In this document: piece by piece, positions 1 to 7,154 of the stretch
How the letters are laid out: every line of letters begins with the position of its first letter
Position numbering within the stretch: the first letter of the stretch is position 1
DNA from: Marinococcus halophilus
GTDB taxonomy: Bacteria > Bacillota > Bacilli > Bacillales > Marinococcaceae
Length of the DNA stretch: 64,000 nt
NCBI RefSeq assembly: GCF_002265875.1
Contig: NZ_NPFA01000001.1
Coordinates: 186,001-250,000 of the forward strand
Reading direction: 5' to 3'
Notes under the pieces: model-generated
The model's database searches: none
What the model saw: only the letters and a program-made list of their open reading frames with translations
What the model was told of the DNA's origin: nothing
Translations under genes and position numbers: made by a program

Positions 1-514
1 CACTGTGACAGAGACCGACAGTGCGGATGCCTCCATGTTCTGTCATAGCCTTTGTCAGTGCTGACATCGGATTCGTATAGTTCATAAACAGCGCATCCGG
101 ACACACATCCCGCATATCTTCAGCAATTCCGAGCATGACAGGAATAGTTCTCAGATTTCTGAAAAGACCGCCAATTCCGTTTGTATCGCCAATTGTCTGT
201 TCAAGTCCGTATTTTCTTGGCACCTCAAAATCAATAACAGTAGAGGGCTCATAGCCTCCCACCTGAATGGCATTAACGACGTAGGAAGCTCCGCGCAGGG
301 CTTCTCTTCTGTCATTATGTGCTGTAACCCGGATGCTGCTTTCATAAGTATTAATCAAATGGTTCAGCATCTGCTCGGAGTCACTCAGCCGCTCTGCATC
401 AATATCATAGAGGGCAACCTCGAGATGCTGCAGCTTCGGGGAAACGATACAGTCTCCAAGGATATTTTTAGCAAAAACAGTACTCCCGGCTCCAATAAAC
501 GTTAACTTTGACAT
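1..514 (-). CDS. melA: Alpha-galactosidase, glycoside hydrolase family 4 (N-terminal part, runs off the window)
   Basis: The first 171 codons are present; the rest lies beyond base 1. The protein starts MSKLTFIGAGSTVFAKN, a Rossmann NAD-binding fold with the GAGSTVFAKNILGD signature of GH4 alpha-galactosidases, followed by the YDID acidic turn at about residues 36-39 and the TNGIGG and NYTNPM segments. GH4 enzymes hydrolyse melibiose or raffinose-type alpha-galactosides in the cytoplasm by an NAD- and Mn-dependent redox mechanism. The ATG at 514 has an AAAGGAGG ribosome site 8 bases upstream. It follows a GalR-like repressor gene (582-1613) on the same strand, with a hairpin and a cre-like box in the 67-base gap. 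The substrate is inferred from the family. Confidence 0.9.
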   Translation of the reverse strand, partial: MSKLTFIGAGSTVFAKNILGDCIVSPKLQHLEVALYDIDAERLSDSEQMLNHLINTYESSIRVTAHNDRREALRGASYVVNAIQVGGYEPSTVIDFEVPRKYGLEQTIGDTNGIGGLFRNLRTIPVMLGIAEDMRDVCPDALFMNYTNPMSALTKAMTEHGGIRTVGLCHS

Positions 515-535
515 TTGTCTTCCTCCTTTAATTTT

Positions 536-549
536 TGTAAGCGCATTCA
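536..549. promoter_or_regulatory. cre-like / LacI-family operator upstream of melA
   Basis: TGTAAGCGCATTCA matches the CcpA consensus TGWAANCGNTNWCA at 13 of 14 positions. It lies 22 bases upstream of the alpha-galactosidase start. CcpA and GalR-type LacI-family repressors bind similar CG-centred palindromes, so either the catabolite regulator or the neighbouring repressor could be the ligand. Confidence 0.5.
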
Positions 550-560
550 AATATAAGTAG

Positions 561-580
561 AAAAAGGGCTTATCCCTTTT
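561..580 (-). terminator. Weak hairpin after the LacI-type gene
   Basis: AAAAGGG and CCCTTTT (562-568 and 574-580) form a 7-bp stem with a 5-base loop just past the repressor stop codon, followed on the minus strand by a short T-rich stretch. The stem is short and AT-flanked, so read-through into melA is likely. Confidence 0.4.
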
Positions 581-581
581 C

Positions 582-1613
582 CTATGACTCCAGAAGCTTG
601 TTTATTCGGCTCCCACAGCTTTCTCGTACAATAAGCCTGGACGGCAGTACCCATCTCATCGGGAGATCGCCCTCTTCTGTCGTCAACAGCTTGCGCACTC
701 CCATCCGGCCCATCTCTTTTGTTGGGATGCTAACCGTTGTGAGCGGAGTACTCGCATACTGGGCAAGCTCCGTGCCGTCAAAGCTTCCGATTGCCACGTC
801 TTCCGGCACGCGGATGCCATGCTCCTGGAAAGCCCGGAGCGCCCCCATGGCCATCCGGTCACTGGCAATAAAAAATGCCTCCGGCAGGCTGCCCTGATCA
901 ATTGCTTTTTTTCCCATCCGGTAGCCGTCGTCCATTGTAAAATCGGCAATGTGTATATTATTTTTGTAGGAATAGCCGGCAGCATCCATCAGCTCTTTAA
1001 ATACGGTCTCTCGCTTATCTTCAATCGCCACTCTCTTCCGGAAACCATTCTCTCTCTCCTGTCCTCCAATATAACCGATTTTTTTATAGCCTTGATTAAT
1101 CAGGTGGCGCATCACTTTCCCGGCTGCCTGAGAAAAATCAATGCTTACTGATGAAAAATATTCATCGTTTGGCGAATGGCTGATAAATACGACCTGTTTT
1201 TGATTACGCTGTAGAAAATCTGCCACTTCCTCATGAATGCGCCCAATCAAAATGAAGGCATCGACTTCCTGCACGGCTGGGTCATTTTGAATGGTCGGCA
1301 AATAAAAAATTCGTGCCTGCTCCACCCCCTGGCGCATACATTCCTCTTCAATTTCCTGACGGATTGGATAAAAGTACGGGTCATCTTTTTCCAGGTCGCT
1401 TGGCTGGTTTAGAACGATCCCGATTCTCATTTTTCTTTTCCTGTCATTTTTCTTTCGGGCCTTCACTGGTACGTAGGCAAGCTCCTGGGCAATCTGGCGA
1501 ATTCTTTCCTTCGTGTCCCTGGAAACCGAGAGTGTTTCGTCGTGGTTCAGCACCCGGGACACCGTCGCCGCAGACACTTGAGCCCTGGCAGCAATATCTT
1601 TAATAGTAGCCAT
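582..1613 (-). CDS. LacI/GalR-family transcriptional repressor
   Basis: 343 residues, the usual length for the family. The N-terminus MATIKDIAARAQVSAATVSRVL is a LacI helix-turn-helix (residues 2-22) and resembles galactoside regulators of the GalR/EbgR type, including the following TLSVSRDTKERI segment. Residues from about 60 form a periplasmic-binding-protein-like sensor domain (IGYIGGQER, FDGTELAQYASTPLTTV). A GTG lies 3 bases before the chosen ATG at 1613; the ATG is better spaced from the AAAGGAAAGG ribosome site. It sits directly upstream of an alpha-galactosidase gene, so it probably senses a galactoside and controls melA and possibly the galactoside operon at 40-49 kb. A candidate promoter and operator lie at 1644-1673. 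Confidence 0.9.
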   Translation of the reverse strand: MATIKDIAARAQVSAATVSRVLNHDETLSVSRDTKERIRQIAQELAYVPVKARKKNDRKRKMRIGIVLNQPSDLEKDDPYFYPIRQEIEEECMRQGVEQARIFYLPTIQNDPAVQEVDAFILIGRIHEEVADFLQRNQKQVVFISHSPNDEYFSSVSIDFSQAAGKVMRHLINQGYKKIGYIGGQERENGFRKRVAIEDKRETVFKELMDAAGYSYKNNIHIADFTMDDGYRMGKKAIDQGSLPEAFFIASDRMAMGALRAFQEHGIRVPEDVAIGSFDGTELAQYASTPLTTVSIPTKEMGRMGVRKLLTTEEGDLPMRWVLPSRLIVRESCGSRINKLLES

Positions 1614-1643
1614 CACAACCCTTTCCTTTCAGTAAAAATTTAC

Positions 1644-1673
1644 TTCATATTTTTATTTACTTTACTTTATCAA
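1644..1673 (-). promoter_or_regulatory. Candidate promoter of the LacI-type gene with embedded repeat motif
   Basis: On the minus strand TTGATA (1668-1673) and TATGAA (1644-1649) are 18 bases apart. The spacer contains the 12-base word ATTTACTTTACT (plus strand 1655-1666), which recurs in the leader of the galactoside operon at 49298-49309. A 14-base near-palindrome AGTAAAAATTTACT follows at 1631-1644. An autoregulatory operator is plausible but unproven. Confidence 0.4.
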
Positions 1674-1782
1674 AATTATTAACCGCTTACAATCATTTTT
1701 TCTTTTCTCTTAGAAATAAATCGCTGGTGAGTTTAAAAATATAAAATATATTAACTAAAAGTTTAACTAATTTCCTTTCAAA

Positions 1783-1809
1783 AAACCGAAGCCCCGGGCG
1801 CTTCGGTTT
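1783..1809 (-). terminator. Rho-independent terminator of the AEC transporter gene
   Basis: AAACCGAAGC pairs with GCTTCGGTTT around a 7-base loop, overlapping the stop codon. A T-run follows in the minus direction. Confidence 0.85.
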
Positions 1810-2761
1810 AACCGGCAATATGCTGCGCTACAAAGACGGTCAAAGGCAGCATAAGCAGGCTGAATACGGTCGTTGCGATCAACGCAACAATTCCGAGCTG
1901 GTTAGACCTTCCGTGCACGTAGCGTTCAAATAATACCGCCGCCAGCGTGATGGTCGGCATGGAGGATTGGACAATAATAATTTTACCTAGAAGCTCCGGA
2001 ATCGGAAGCAGCCATACTAACAGACAGGCAATAGCTGGCACGGCAAGCACCTTTACGACTACGGCAGAGCCAATGAAACGCTTGTACCCTGTTTTCACCA
2101 TCTTCCAATTAGCGGAGGTAATGGTAGGTATAAGCAGACCGATCAAAATCATCGCAAGCGGAGCCGCGAGCCCGGATATTGTATTTACTGTTTCGAGGAA
2201 AAACATTGGAATAACGAGCCCTGCAGATGCAAGCAGTACAGAGCATACAAGTGTTAAGAACGGCGTGTTCAGAATTGATGTAAGCTGCTTGAACGAAAAC
2301 CGCCCCGGCTTCAAAAGCAGAATACCAATCGTAAATACGCTTGTCGTCGTGCCGGCATCATAGACGGCCGCATAAGACCCCGCTTCGGGACCAAACAAAA
2401 TGGTAATGAGCGGAATGCCGATAAATCCCGAATTGCTGCAGCCTGCAACAATTGCCAGCTGCCGTGCTTCTATGTCTGTATAATGAAAGGAACGGCCAAC
2501 CCCGTAGCCAACAGCCATGCCTGTCCACGTGAGCCCGAGTGCACATAAGTAGATCATGGCAAACGACGACCAGGTGGAGCTGTTGAAGTCGAGCTGAAAG
2601 ATGCTGTACATAATCACGGCTGGCAGCGCAAAATTAATAGCTGTAAAGGAAATAAAACGGCGCGTTTCCACCGATACATCAATCGTTTTAGAGGTGATCA
2701 CACCGATTGCGATCAACACAGTCATCATAAACACCGGTGTAATTATATCAATAATGGACAT
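1808..2761 (-). CDS. AEC-family (auxin efflux carrier type) permease
   Basis: 317 residues, almost entirely hydrophobic with about ten predicted membrane helices, matching the AEC family in length and in motifs such as GCSNSGFIGIP near residues 107-117 and the C-terminal SSMPTITLAAVLFERY. Family members move organic acids or amino acids such as malate or malonate across the membrane; the substrate here cannot be read. The ATG at 2761 has a GAGGCGAG ribosome site. The gene stands alone between the repressor and the antiporter, with its own terminator overlapping its stop codon. Confidence 0.85.
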   Translation of the reverse strand: MSIIDIITPVFMMTVLIAIGVITSKTIDVSVETRRFISFTAINFALPAVIMYSIFQLDFNSSTWSSFAMIYLCALGLTWTGMAVGYGVGRSFHYTDIEARQLAIVAGCSNSGFIGIPLITILFGPEAGSYAAVYDAGTTTSVFTIGILLLKPGRFSFKQLTSILNTPFLTLVCSVLLASAGLVIPMFFLETVNTISGLAAPLAMILIGLLIPTITSANWKMVKTGYKRFIGSAVVVKVLAVPAIACLLVWLLPIPELLGKIIIVQSSMPTITLAAVLFERYVHGRSNQLGIVALIATTVFSLLMLPLTVFVAQHIAG

Positions 2762-2872
2762 TTTTCTCGCCTCAGTTCTTACATTATTTTCCCTAGTAGT
2801 ACACGTCCTTCATCTTAATATAAATCACAGCTGATTGAAAACAAATGAAAGCTTGATGCATCAATAAATTTC

Positions 2873-2887
2873 ATGCAAGCGCTTCCC
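2873..2887. promoter_or_regulatory. cre-like box
   Basis: ATGCAAGCGCTTCCC fits 14 of 15 positions of the degenerate cre consensus WTGNAANCGNWNNCW. It lies 112 bases upstream of the AEC permease start, between that gene and the antiporter terminator. One match to a degenerate consensus is weak evidence. Confidence 0.35.
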
Positions 2888-2893
2888 CTGCAT

Positions 2894-2924
2894 GAAAAAA
2901 GCTGTTCTCCTGCAGGAGAACAGC
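2894..2924 (-). terminator. Rho-independent terminator of the antiporter gene
   Basis: A perfect palindrome with arms GCTGTTCTCCTG and CAGGAGAACAGC (2901-2924) is followed on the minus strand by six Ts. Confidence 0.9.
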
Positions 2925-2930
2925 GGGCCG

Positions 2931-4424
2931 TTATGGCGTCGTTTTTGGCTCAGGATGCTTCTTTCGGTTCAGCAGCCGCCGCAGGTCATCTTTTTGCTGC
3001 CTGGAAACGAGAATGTACAGAAAGTCTCCCTCCTGGATCTCTGTATTGCCTCCGGGCGTCACAAGTTCATCGTTTCGCACCATCGCGCTCACAGTGGCAT
3101 CATTGGGAAAATTAATTTCATACAGCTGTTTACCGACAATCGCTGATTCTTCGCTCGCTTCAAACTGTACCATTTCCGCATTCGCTGAGCCCATGCTTAC
3201 AAGCTCGATAGAATGGTAGGGAATTTCTTTTTTCGGCCCTACCAGATGCAGAAGCTTTGCCACATAGGAGATGCTTGACCCCTGAATCAGCGCTGAGGTC
3301 AATACGATAAAGAATACGAGGTTAAAAATCAGCTGGGCATTGTCGAGTCCGGCGACCACGGGAAACGTCGCGAGAACGATCGGCACTGCTCCGCGCAGCC
3401 CTGCCCATGATAAGAATGTTCTTTCTTTCAGCGTATAGCCGAGAAATGCCGTAGATATAAAGACAGCGAGCGGCCTTGCAATAAACATCAGGATAAAGGA
3501 CAGCGCAATACCGGCAAGCATGATGTCTGCCGTAAACACCTGTCCTGGAAAGGCGAGCAGGCCAAGAATAATAAACATAAGTATCTGACTCATCCAGGCG
3601 AACCCTTCATTGAATTGAAAGATCGAGTAGCGGAATGTAAGCTCGGAATTGCCAATCACAAGCGCGGCTACGTATACCGCCAAAAAGCCGCTTGCACCAA
3701 TGGCTGCTGTCACACTGTAGGCCAGAAGCGCAAATGCCACTGAAAAAATCGGGTACAGGCCACTCGATTCAAGGCCGATATGGTTAATCGCAAACGACGC
3801 GAAGCGTCCGACCAACAGCCCGAAAATGATCCCCGCACCGATCTGCCAGAAAAATGAAGGAATGAGCATCCATATGTTGGCATCCGCATTGGTCAGCAGT
3901 TCAATAAAAGAAATAGTTAAAAAAACAGCCATTGGATCGTTTGTGCCCGATTCTGCTTCCAGCGTGGCCCCAAGCTTGGCTTTAATATTTCTTTCTTTTA
4001 AAGCAGCAAAAACGGCAGCCGCATCAGTGGAGCCGACAATCGACCCGAGAAGCAGTGCTTCGTACCAGGTAAAGTCGAGCAGCAGATACGCCACTCCTCC
4101 AATACATACGGATGTAATCAATACACCCGCAGTGGCAAGTGAAATTGAAGGCGCCGCCACCCGTCGCACCGTCGCCCATTTTGTCTGCAGCCCCCCTTCA
4201 AAGAGGATGATGACAAGGGCAAATATACCAACCAACTGGGCTACTTCCGCGTTATCAAAATAAATGATTTCCAAACCATCGCTGCCGATAAGCATACCGA
4301 TCAGAATAAACAGTACCAGAGCGGGCAGCCCAAGCCGGTTCGAGAATTTAGCAACAATAATGCCGGCTACCAGCAGCAAACCGACAAGCAGCACCACCCC
4401 ATTATTTGCTTCTAAAAAATCCAA
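2931..4424 (-). CDS. K+/H+ (Na+/H+) antiporter, CPA1/NhaP2 type with TrkA-C domain
   Basis: 497 residues. About twelve membrane helices fill residues 8-395, including the conserved SGTNDPMAVF segment with the ion-binding Asp of CPA1 exchangers. Residues about 410-485 form a TrkA-C ligand-binding domain (IVGKQLYEINFPNDATVSAMVRN, about 20 residues of its core), as in NhaP2/CvrA proteins. These proteins exchange cytoplasmic K+ or Na+ for protons and help with alkaline and salt stress. The start is a TTG at 4424, with AAAGGAA about 10 bases upstream; no in-frame ATG fits better. It is a single-gene unit ending at the terminator at 2894-2924. Which cation is preferred is not visible. Confidence 0.88.
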   Translation of the reverse strand: MDFLEANNGVVLLVGLLLVAGIIVAKFSNRLGLPALVLFILIGMLIGSDGLEIIYFDNAEVAQLVGIFALVIILFEGGLQTKWATVRRVAAPSISLATAGVLITSVCIGGVAYLLLDFTWYEALLLGSIVGSTDAAAVFAALKERNIKAKLGATLEAESGTNDPMAVFLTISFIELLTNADANIWMLIPSFFWQIGAGIIFGLLVGRFASFAINHIGLESSGLYPIFSVAFALLAYSVTAAIGASGFLAVYVAALVIGNSELTFRYSIFQFNEGFAWMSQILMFIILGLLAFPGQVFTADIMLAGIALSFILMFIARPLAVFISTAFLGYTLKERTFLSWAGLRGAVPIVLATFPVVAGLDNAQLIFNLVFFIVLTSALIQGSSISYVAKLLHLVGPKKEIPYHSIELVSMGSANAEMVQFEASEESAIVGKQLYEINFPNDATVSAMVRNDELVTPGGNTEIQEGDFLYILVSRQQKDDLRRLLNRKKHPEPKTTP

Positions 4425-4749
4425 TATGTTTCGTTCCTTTCATGACGCATACACTTCATACGTTATGTTTTATAGTTATCCGGTATCCTGGTAAGGAAAA
4501 ATCACACGGCCAAAGCAGGAAAACGGCGGCCGCGCCAAAATGCTTGTCTGGAATTGGTACAGAAGAACGCAGTTTACTTCCTGCGTGAAACGGGGAAAAT
4601 TGGTACATAATAATATACTCTTTTTATTTTAACATTGATTTTTTATTCTCCATAGTAATCGGCCCTCCGTCGTCTGCATGCGTAATGAAACCTTTCCCGG
4701 GGAAAAGACGTATAGTGGTATACGCATATTAATAAGGAGGCATCCGTCC
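4425..4749. other. Intergenic region (325 bases)
   Basis: This gap separates the divergent antiporter and small membrane protein genes. Apart from the sigma-W-like promoter at 4686-4712 no gene, tRNA or clear hairpin was seen. The few short open frames have no ribosome site. Confidence 0.6.
4686..4712 (+). promoter_or_regulatory. ECF (sigma-W-like) promoter
   Basis: TGAAAC (4686-4691) and CGTA (4709-4712) are separated by 17 bases, with CTTT just after the -35 element. This is the layout of Bacillus sigma-W promoters (TGAAAC, 16-17 bases, CGTA). It lies 37 bases upstream of the small membrane protein start. The same pair with the same spacing is found at 9412-9438. Confidence 0.65.
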
Positions 4750-5052
4750 ATGGAGACGTCCCGGATACTCAAATGGGTCACCGGCGGGATCGAACTATTT
4801 CTTGGCATTCCGATCATCGGCGGGCTTATTATTTTCGGCACAGGCTATCTGCCACTGCAGATTATGCTAGTAGTCCATATCATCGCTCTTATCGCATCGA
4901 TTTATGACAAACAAAAGAAAAGCGGCAACATTCTTGGCATTATCACCTCCGTCGTCGGCTATATCCCGGTTGTGGGTATGTTTATGCACATCCTCACCGG
5001 CATCTGGCTGATTGTAGAAGCCTTCAGCCAGCAGAATGAAAAAGAAATTTAA
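4750..5052 (+). CDS. Small integral membrane protein of unknown function
   Basis: 100 residues with three hydrophobic stretches (about 12-33, 37-50 and 58-92) separated by the short charged loop YDKQKKSG. The ATG at 4750 is 10 bases after an AAGGAGG site; an upstream ATG at 4678 in the same frame lacks one and would lie before the sigma-W-like promoter. No catalytic motif was seen, and the family was not recognised. Because of the promoter at 4686-4712 the likely role is in envelope stress, where many short membrane proteins of the sigma-W regulon act. It is a single-gene unit ending in a strong terminator. Confidence 0.75.
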   Translation: METSRILKWVTGGIELFLGIPIIGGLIIFGTGYLPLQIMLVVHIIALIASIYDKQKKSGNILGIITSVVGYIPVVGMFMHILTGIWLIVEAFSQQNEKEI

Positions 5053-5054
5053 AG

Positions 5055-5093
5055 CAGGACGCGCCTTACGCAGGCGTGTCCTGTTTATTTTTA
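5055..5093 (+). terminator. Rho-independent terminator
   Basis: CAGGACGCGCC pairs with GGCGTGTCCTG (5055-5065 with 5073-5083, one G-T pair), followed by a T-rich run. Confidence 0.9.
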
Positions 5094-5146
5094 CATAAAA
5101 ACAGGAATACGATTTTTAACCCCTTCAGGAAAGGAAGCAGGTACCT

Positions 5147-6037
5147 ATGACCAAATGGAAAACGGCTACACAGGCAGCGATGCTGCGTTCTTTTCAAAAA
5201 CGGGTCAGCCAGCAGTCCCAGTCATACATCACCCCGCCGGCAGCGGACACGGTCAGCACTACCTCTTACCTGGTCGAAACAACTCCCGGCGTAACCCCGG
5301 TACATATTTATTACCCGATGGCAGATGTTTCCAAAAAACATCCGGTATACATTAATCTGCACGGCGGCGGGTTTGTGATGGGCAGCGCTTATGAAGACGA
5401 GGGCTGGTGCAAACACATTGCCGCTGAGACTCCGTGTGTGGTAGTGAACGTAGATTACCATCTGGCTCCGAAGACCCGCTTCCCGGCAACCGTACTTGAA
5501 GTGTTTGAGATAATTGAATGGCTTATGGCCCATGCCGGCCGCCTTTCGCTGCAGATGAATAACTATGTGCTCGGCGGACACAGTGCGGGGGGCAACCTTG
5601 CAGCTACGGCAAGCTTAATGCTGCGCGATACCAGTCATAAGCTTCCAAAGCTCCAGGTTCTCGACTATCCCGTACTCGACCTGCAGACCGATCCCTACGA
5701 GAAGCCGGCCTATTCGACCGCCATCCCGCCGTATATCGCCCAAATCTTTAACGACAGCTACCTGCAGACGCCGCAGGATGCCCGTCATCCCTACGCATCC
5801 CCTTTGTATGCTGAAGAGCTCGAAGACCTGCCTCCGGCACTCGTTATTACTGCTGAATACGATTCGCTCGCCAGAGAGGCGACGCAATATGTGAACCGCC
5901 TGGAAAAAGCCGGCGTTGCTGTGCAGCATTACCCATTTTCTGCGACCAGTCACGGATTTACGCACATGGGAAATGAAGAAACCGCGCTCGAAGCATGGAC
6001 CACGATCATTCACGCGTTAAAACGTGCCTTTAAATAA
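5147..6037 (+). CDS. Alpha/beta hydrolase, HSL-type esterase (copy 1)
   Basis: 296 residues. The oxyanion-hole motif HGGGF starts at His72 and the nucleophile elbow GGHSAGG places the catalytic Ser at 146; Asp239 in EYDS and His269 in SHGF complete the triad. This is the hormone-sensitive-lipase (acetyl esterase/Aes) family, cytoplasmic enzymes acting on short acyl esters; the substrate is unknown. There is no signal peptide. The ATG at 5147 is preceded by AAAGGAAGC. The protein aligns without gaps, residue for residue at all catalytic positions, with the 296-residue product of 19284-20174, so the two are paralogs in the same genome. Confidence 0.88.
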   Translation: MTKWKTATQAAMLRSFQKRVSQQSQSYITPPAADTVSTTSYLVETTPGVTPVHIYYPMADVSKKHPVYINLHGGGFVMGSAYEDEGWCKHIAAETPCVVVNVDYHLAPKTRFPATVLEVFEIIEWLMAHAGRLSLQMNNYVLGGHSAGGNLAATASLMLRDTSHKLPKLQVLDYPVLDLQTDPYEKPAYSTAIPPYIAQIFNDSYLQTPQDARHPYASPLYAEELEDLPPALVITAEYDSLAREATQYVNRLEKAGVAVQHYPFSATSHGFTHMGNEETALEAWTTIIHALKRAFK

Positions 6038-6041
6038 AATG

Positions 6042-6069
6042 AACCGCCCTTACAAAAGGCGGTTTTTTT
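6042..6069 (+). terminator. Rho-independent terminator between convergent genes
   Basis: AACCGCC (6042-6048) pairs with GGCGGTT (6058-6064) and is followed by T7. Confidence 0.88.
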
Positions 6070-6970
6070 AATTACAGATCGTATCTTCGCAAATATCGCG
6101 GTTTTCCATGTCGATTTGAATTGTCGTATGATGAATGCCGTATTCCCGGTGCAGCAGCTCGTTGGCATTTTTTAGTGCCTCCTGCTGGCTCGTCCCTTCC
6201 TCCACGACCAGGTGGCAGCTGAGCGCAGGGAAATCCGACGTAATCGACCAAACGTGCAGATCGTGAATATCCTTGACATGCTCGATAGTCAGCAGGTCCT
6301 CTTTCACCTGCTTCGTATTGATGTCTTCCGGCGTGCCTTCCATTAATACGTGCACCGAGTCCCGCAGCACCCGAAGGCCGCTAATAAAAACAAGCACTGC
6401 CACGAGCATGCTTGCAATCGGGTCAGCAAGACTCCATCCAAACAGCATGATTAAAATTGCCGCTGTAATGGCACCGACCGAGCCGAGCAGGTCTCCCAGC
6501 ACGTGCAAAAACGCACTCCGCACGTTTAAATTTTCATGGTTATGCCCGCTGTGAAGAATGCGGGCAACGATGATATTGACGATCAGGCCGATGGCGGCCA
6601 CGATAAGCATCCCTGTACTGATAACTGACGGCGGATCCATGAGGCGCTGAATGCCTTCGTACATAATATATACCGCAATGACAAGAAGCGCGAGGCCGTT
6701 GATAAATGCGGCCAGCACTTCAAACCGGCGGTAGCCGTAAGTCTTCGACGAAGTCGCGCTGCGGCTGCCGTACCATATTGCCGCAAAGCTGAGCCCAAGA
6801 GCCGCCGAGTCACTCAGCATATGCCCCGCATCGGATAAGAGCGCCAGGCTGTTTGTCCACAGGCCGCCGATCACTTCAACAACCATAAATACAGTAATTA
6901 AAATAAACGACCATTTCAGGGCGGTCTGGTTTGTTGTTCCATGGTCGTGGCTGTGCCCTCCATGTGCCAT
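6068..6970 (-). CDS. czcD: Cation diffusion facilitator, zinc/cadmium/cobalt exporter
   Basis: 300 residues from the ATG at 6970, which follows AGGAGGAG by 7 bases; a longer frame from 7006 has no ribosome site and would start inside the operator. The N-terminus is His-rich (AHGGHSHDHG). Six membrane helices carry the metal-site pairs SDAGHMLSD in TM2 and HVLGD in TM5. A cytoplasmic CDF domain follows (about 205-290, with HDLHVWS). CDF proteins export Zn2+, Cd2+ or Co2+ in exchange for protons or K+. Two palindromes flanking the promoter (7003-7018 and 7047-7062) suggest control by an ArsR-family metal sensor such as CzrA. Confidence 0.93.
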   Translation of the reverse strand: MAHGGHSHDHGTTNQTALKWSFILITVFMVVEVIGGLWTNSLALLSDAGHMLSDSAALGLSFAAIWYGSRSATSSKTYGYRRFEVLAAFINGLALLVIAVYIMYEGIQRLMDPPSVISTGMLIVAAIGLIVNIIVARILHSGHNHENLNVRSAFLHVLGDLLGSVGAITAAILIMLFGWSLADPIASMLVAVLVFISGLRVLRDSVHVLMEGTPEDINTKQVKEDLLTIEHVKDIHDLHVWSITSDFPALSCHLVVEEGTSQQEALKNANELLHREYGIHHTTIQIDMENRDICEDTICN

Positions 6971-7002
6971 ATTGTCTCCTCCTGTTTCTTTATCTTTTAT
7001 AT

Positions 7003-7018
7003 TCAAATATTCCTTTGA
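7003..7018. promoter_or_regulatory. Metal-sensor operator candidate 1 (CzrA-like)
   Basis: TCAAA-N6-TTTGA, extended to ATTCAAA...TTTGAGT, lies just downstream of the czcD -10 element. An identical half-site arrangement occurs at 7047-7062, with centres 44 bases apart. Confidence 0.6.
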
Positions 7019-7022
7019 GTAT

Positions 7023-7051
7023 ATTATACCACTTCTTCCTTTTCATTCAAA
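7023..7051 (-). promoter_or_regulatory. czcD promoter
   Basis: On the minus strand an extended -10 TGGTATAAT (core at 7023-7028) is 17 bases from a TTTGAA -35 (7046-7051). The -35 lies within operator 2. Confidence 0.65.
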
Positions 7052-7062
7052 CTTTCTTTTGA
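7047..7062. promoter_or_regulatory. Metal-sensor operator candidate 2 (CzrA-like)
   Basis: TCAAA-N6-TTTGA overlapping the -35 of the czcD promoter, with outer bases AT/AT extending the symmetry (ATTCAAA and TTTGAAT). Confidence 0.6.
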
Positions 7063-7154
7063 ATAAAATAATGTCTAAATTTTTCCTTTGAAGGGAATAT
7101 GTTAATGGACGTAGAAGTTAACGTTTACAAAACCTATACAAGGAGAAGATGTTT

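Noticed and set aside
4573-4610. A second TGAAAC upstream of the small membrane protein gene
   Set aside because: No CGTA or similar -10 element lies 16-17 bases downstream, unlike the site at 4686.
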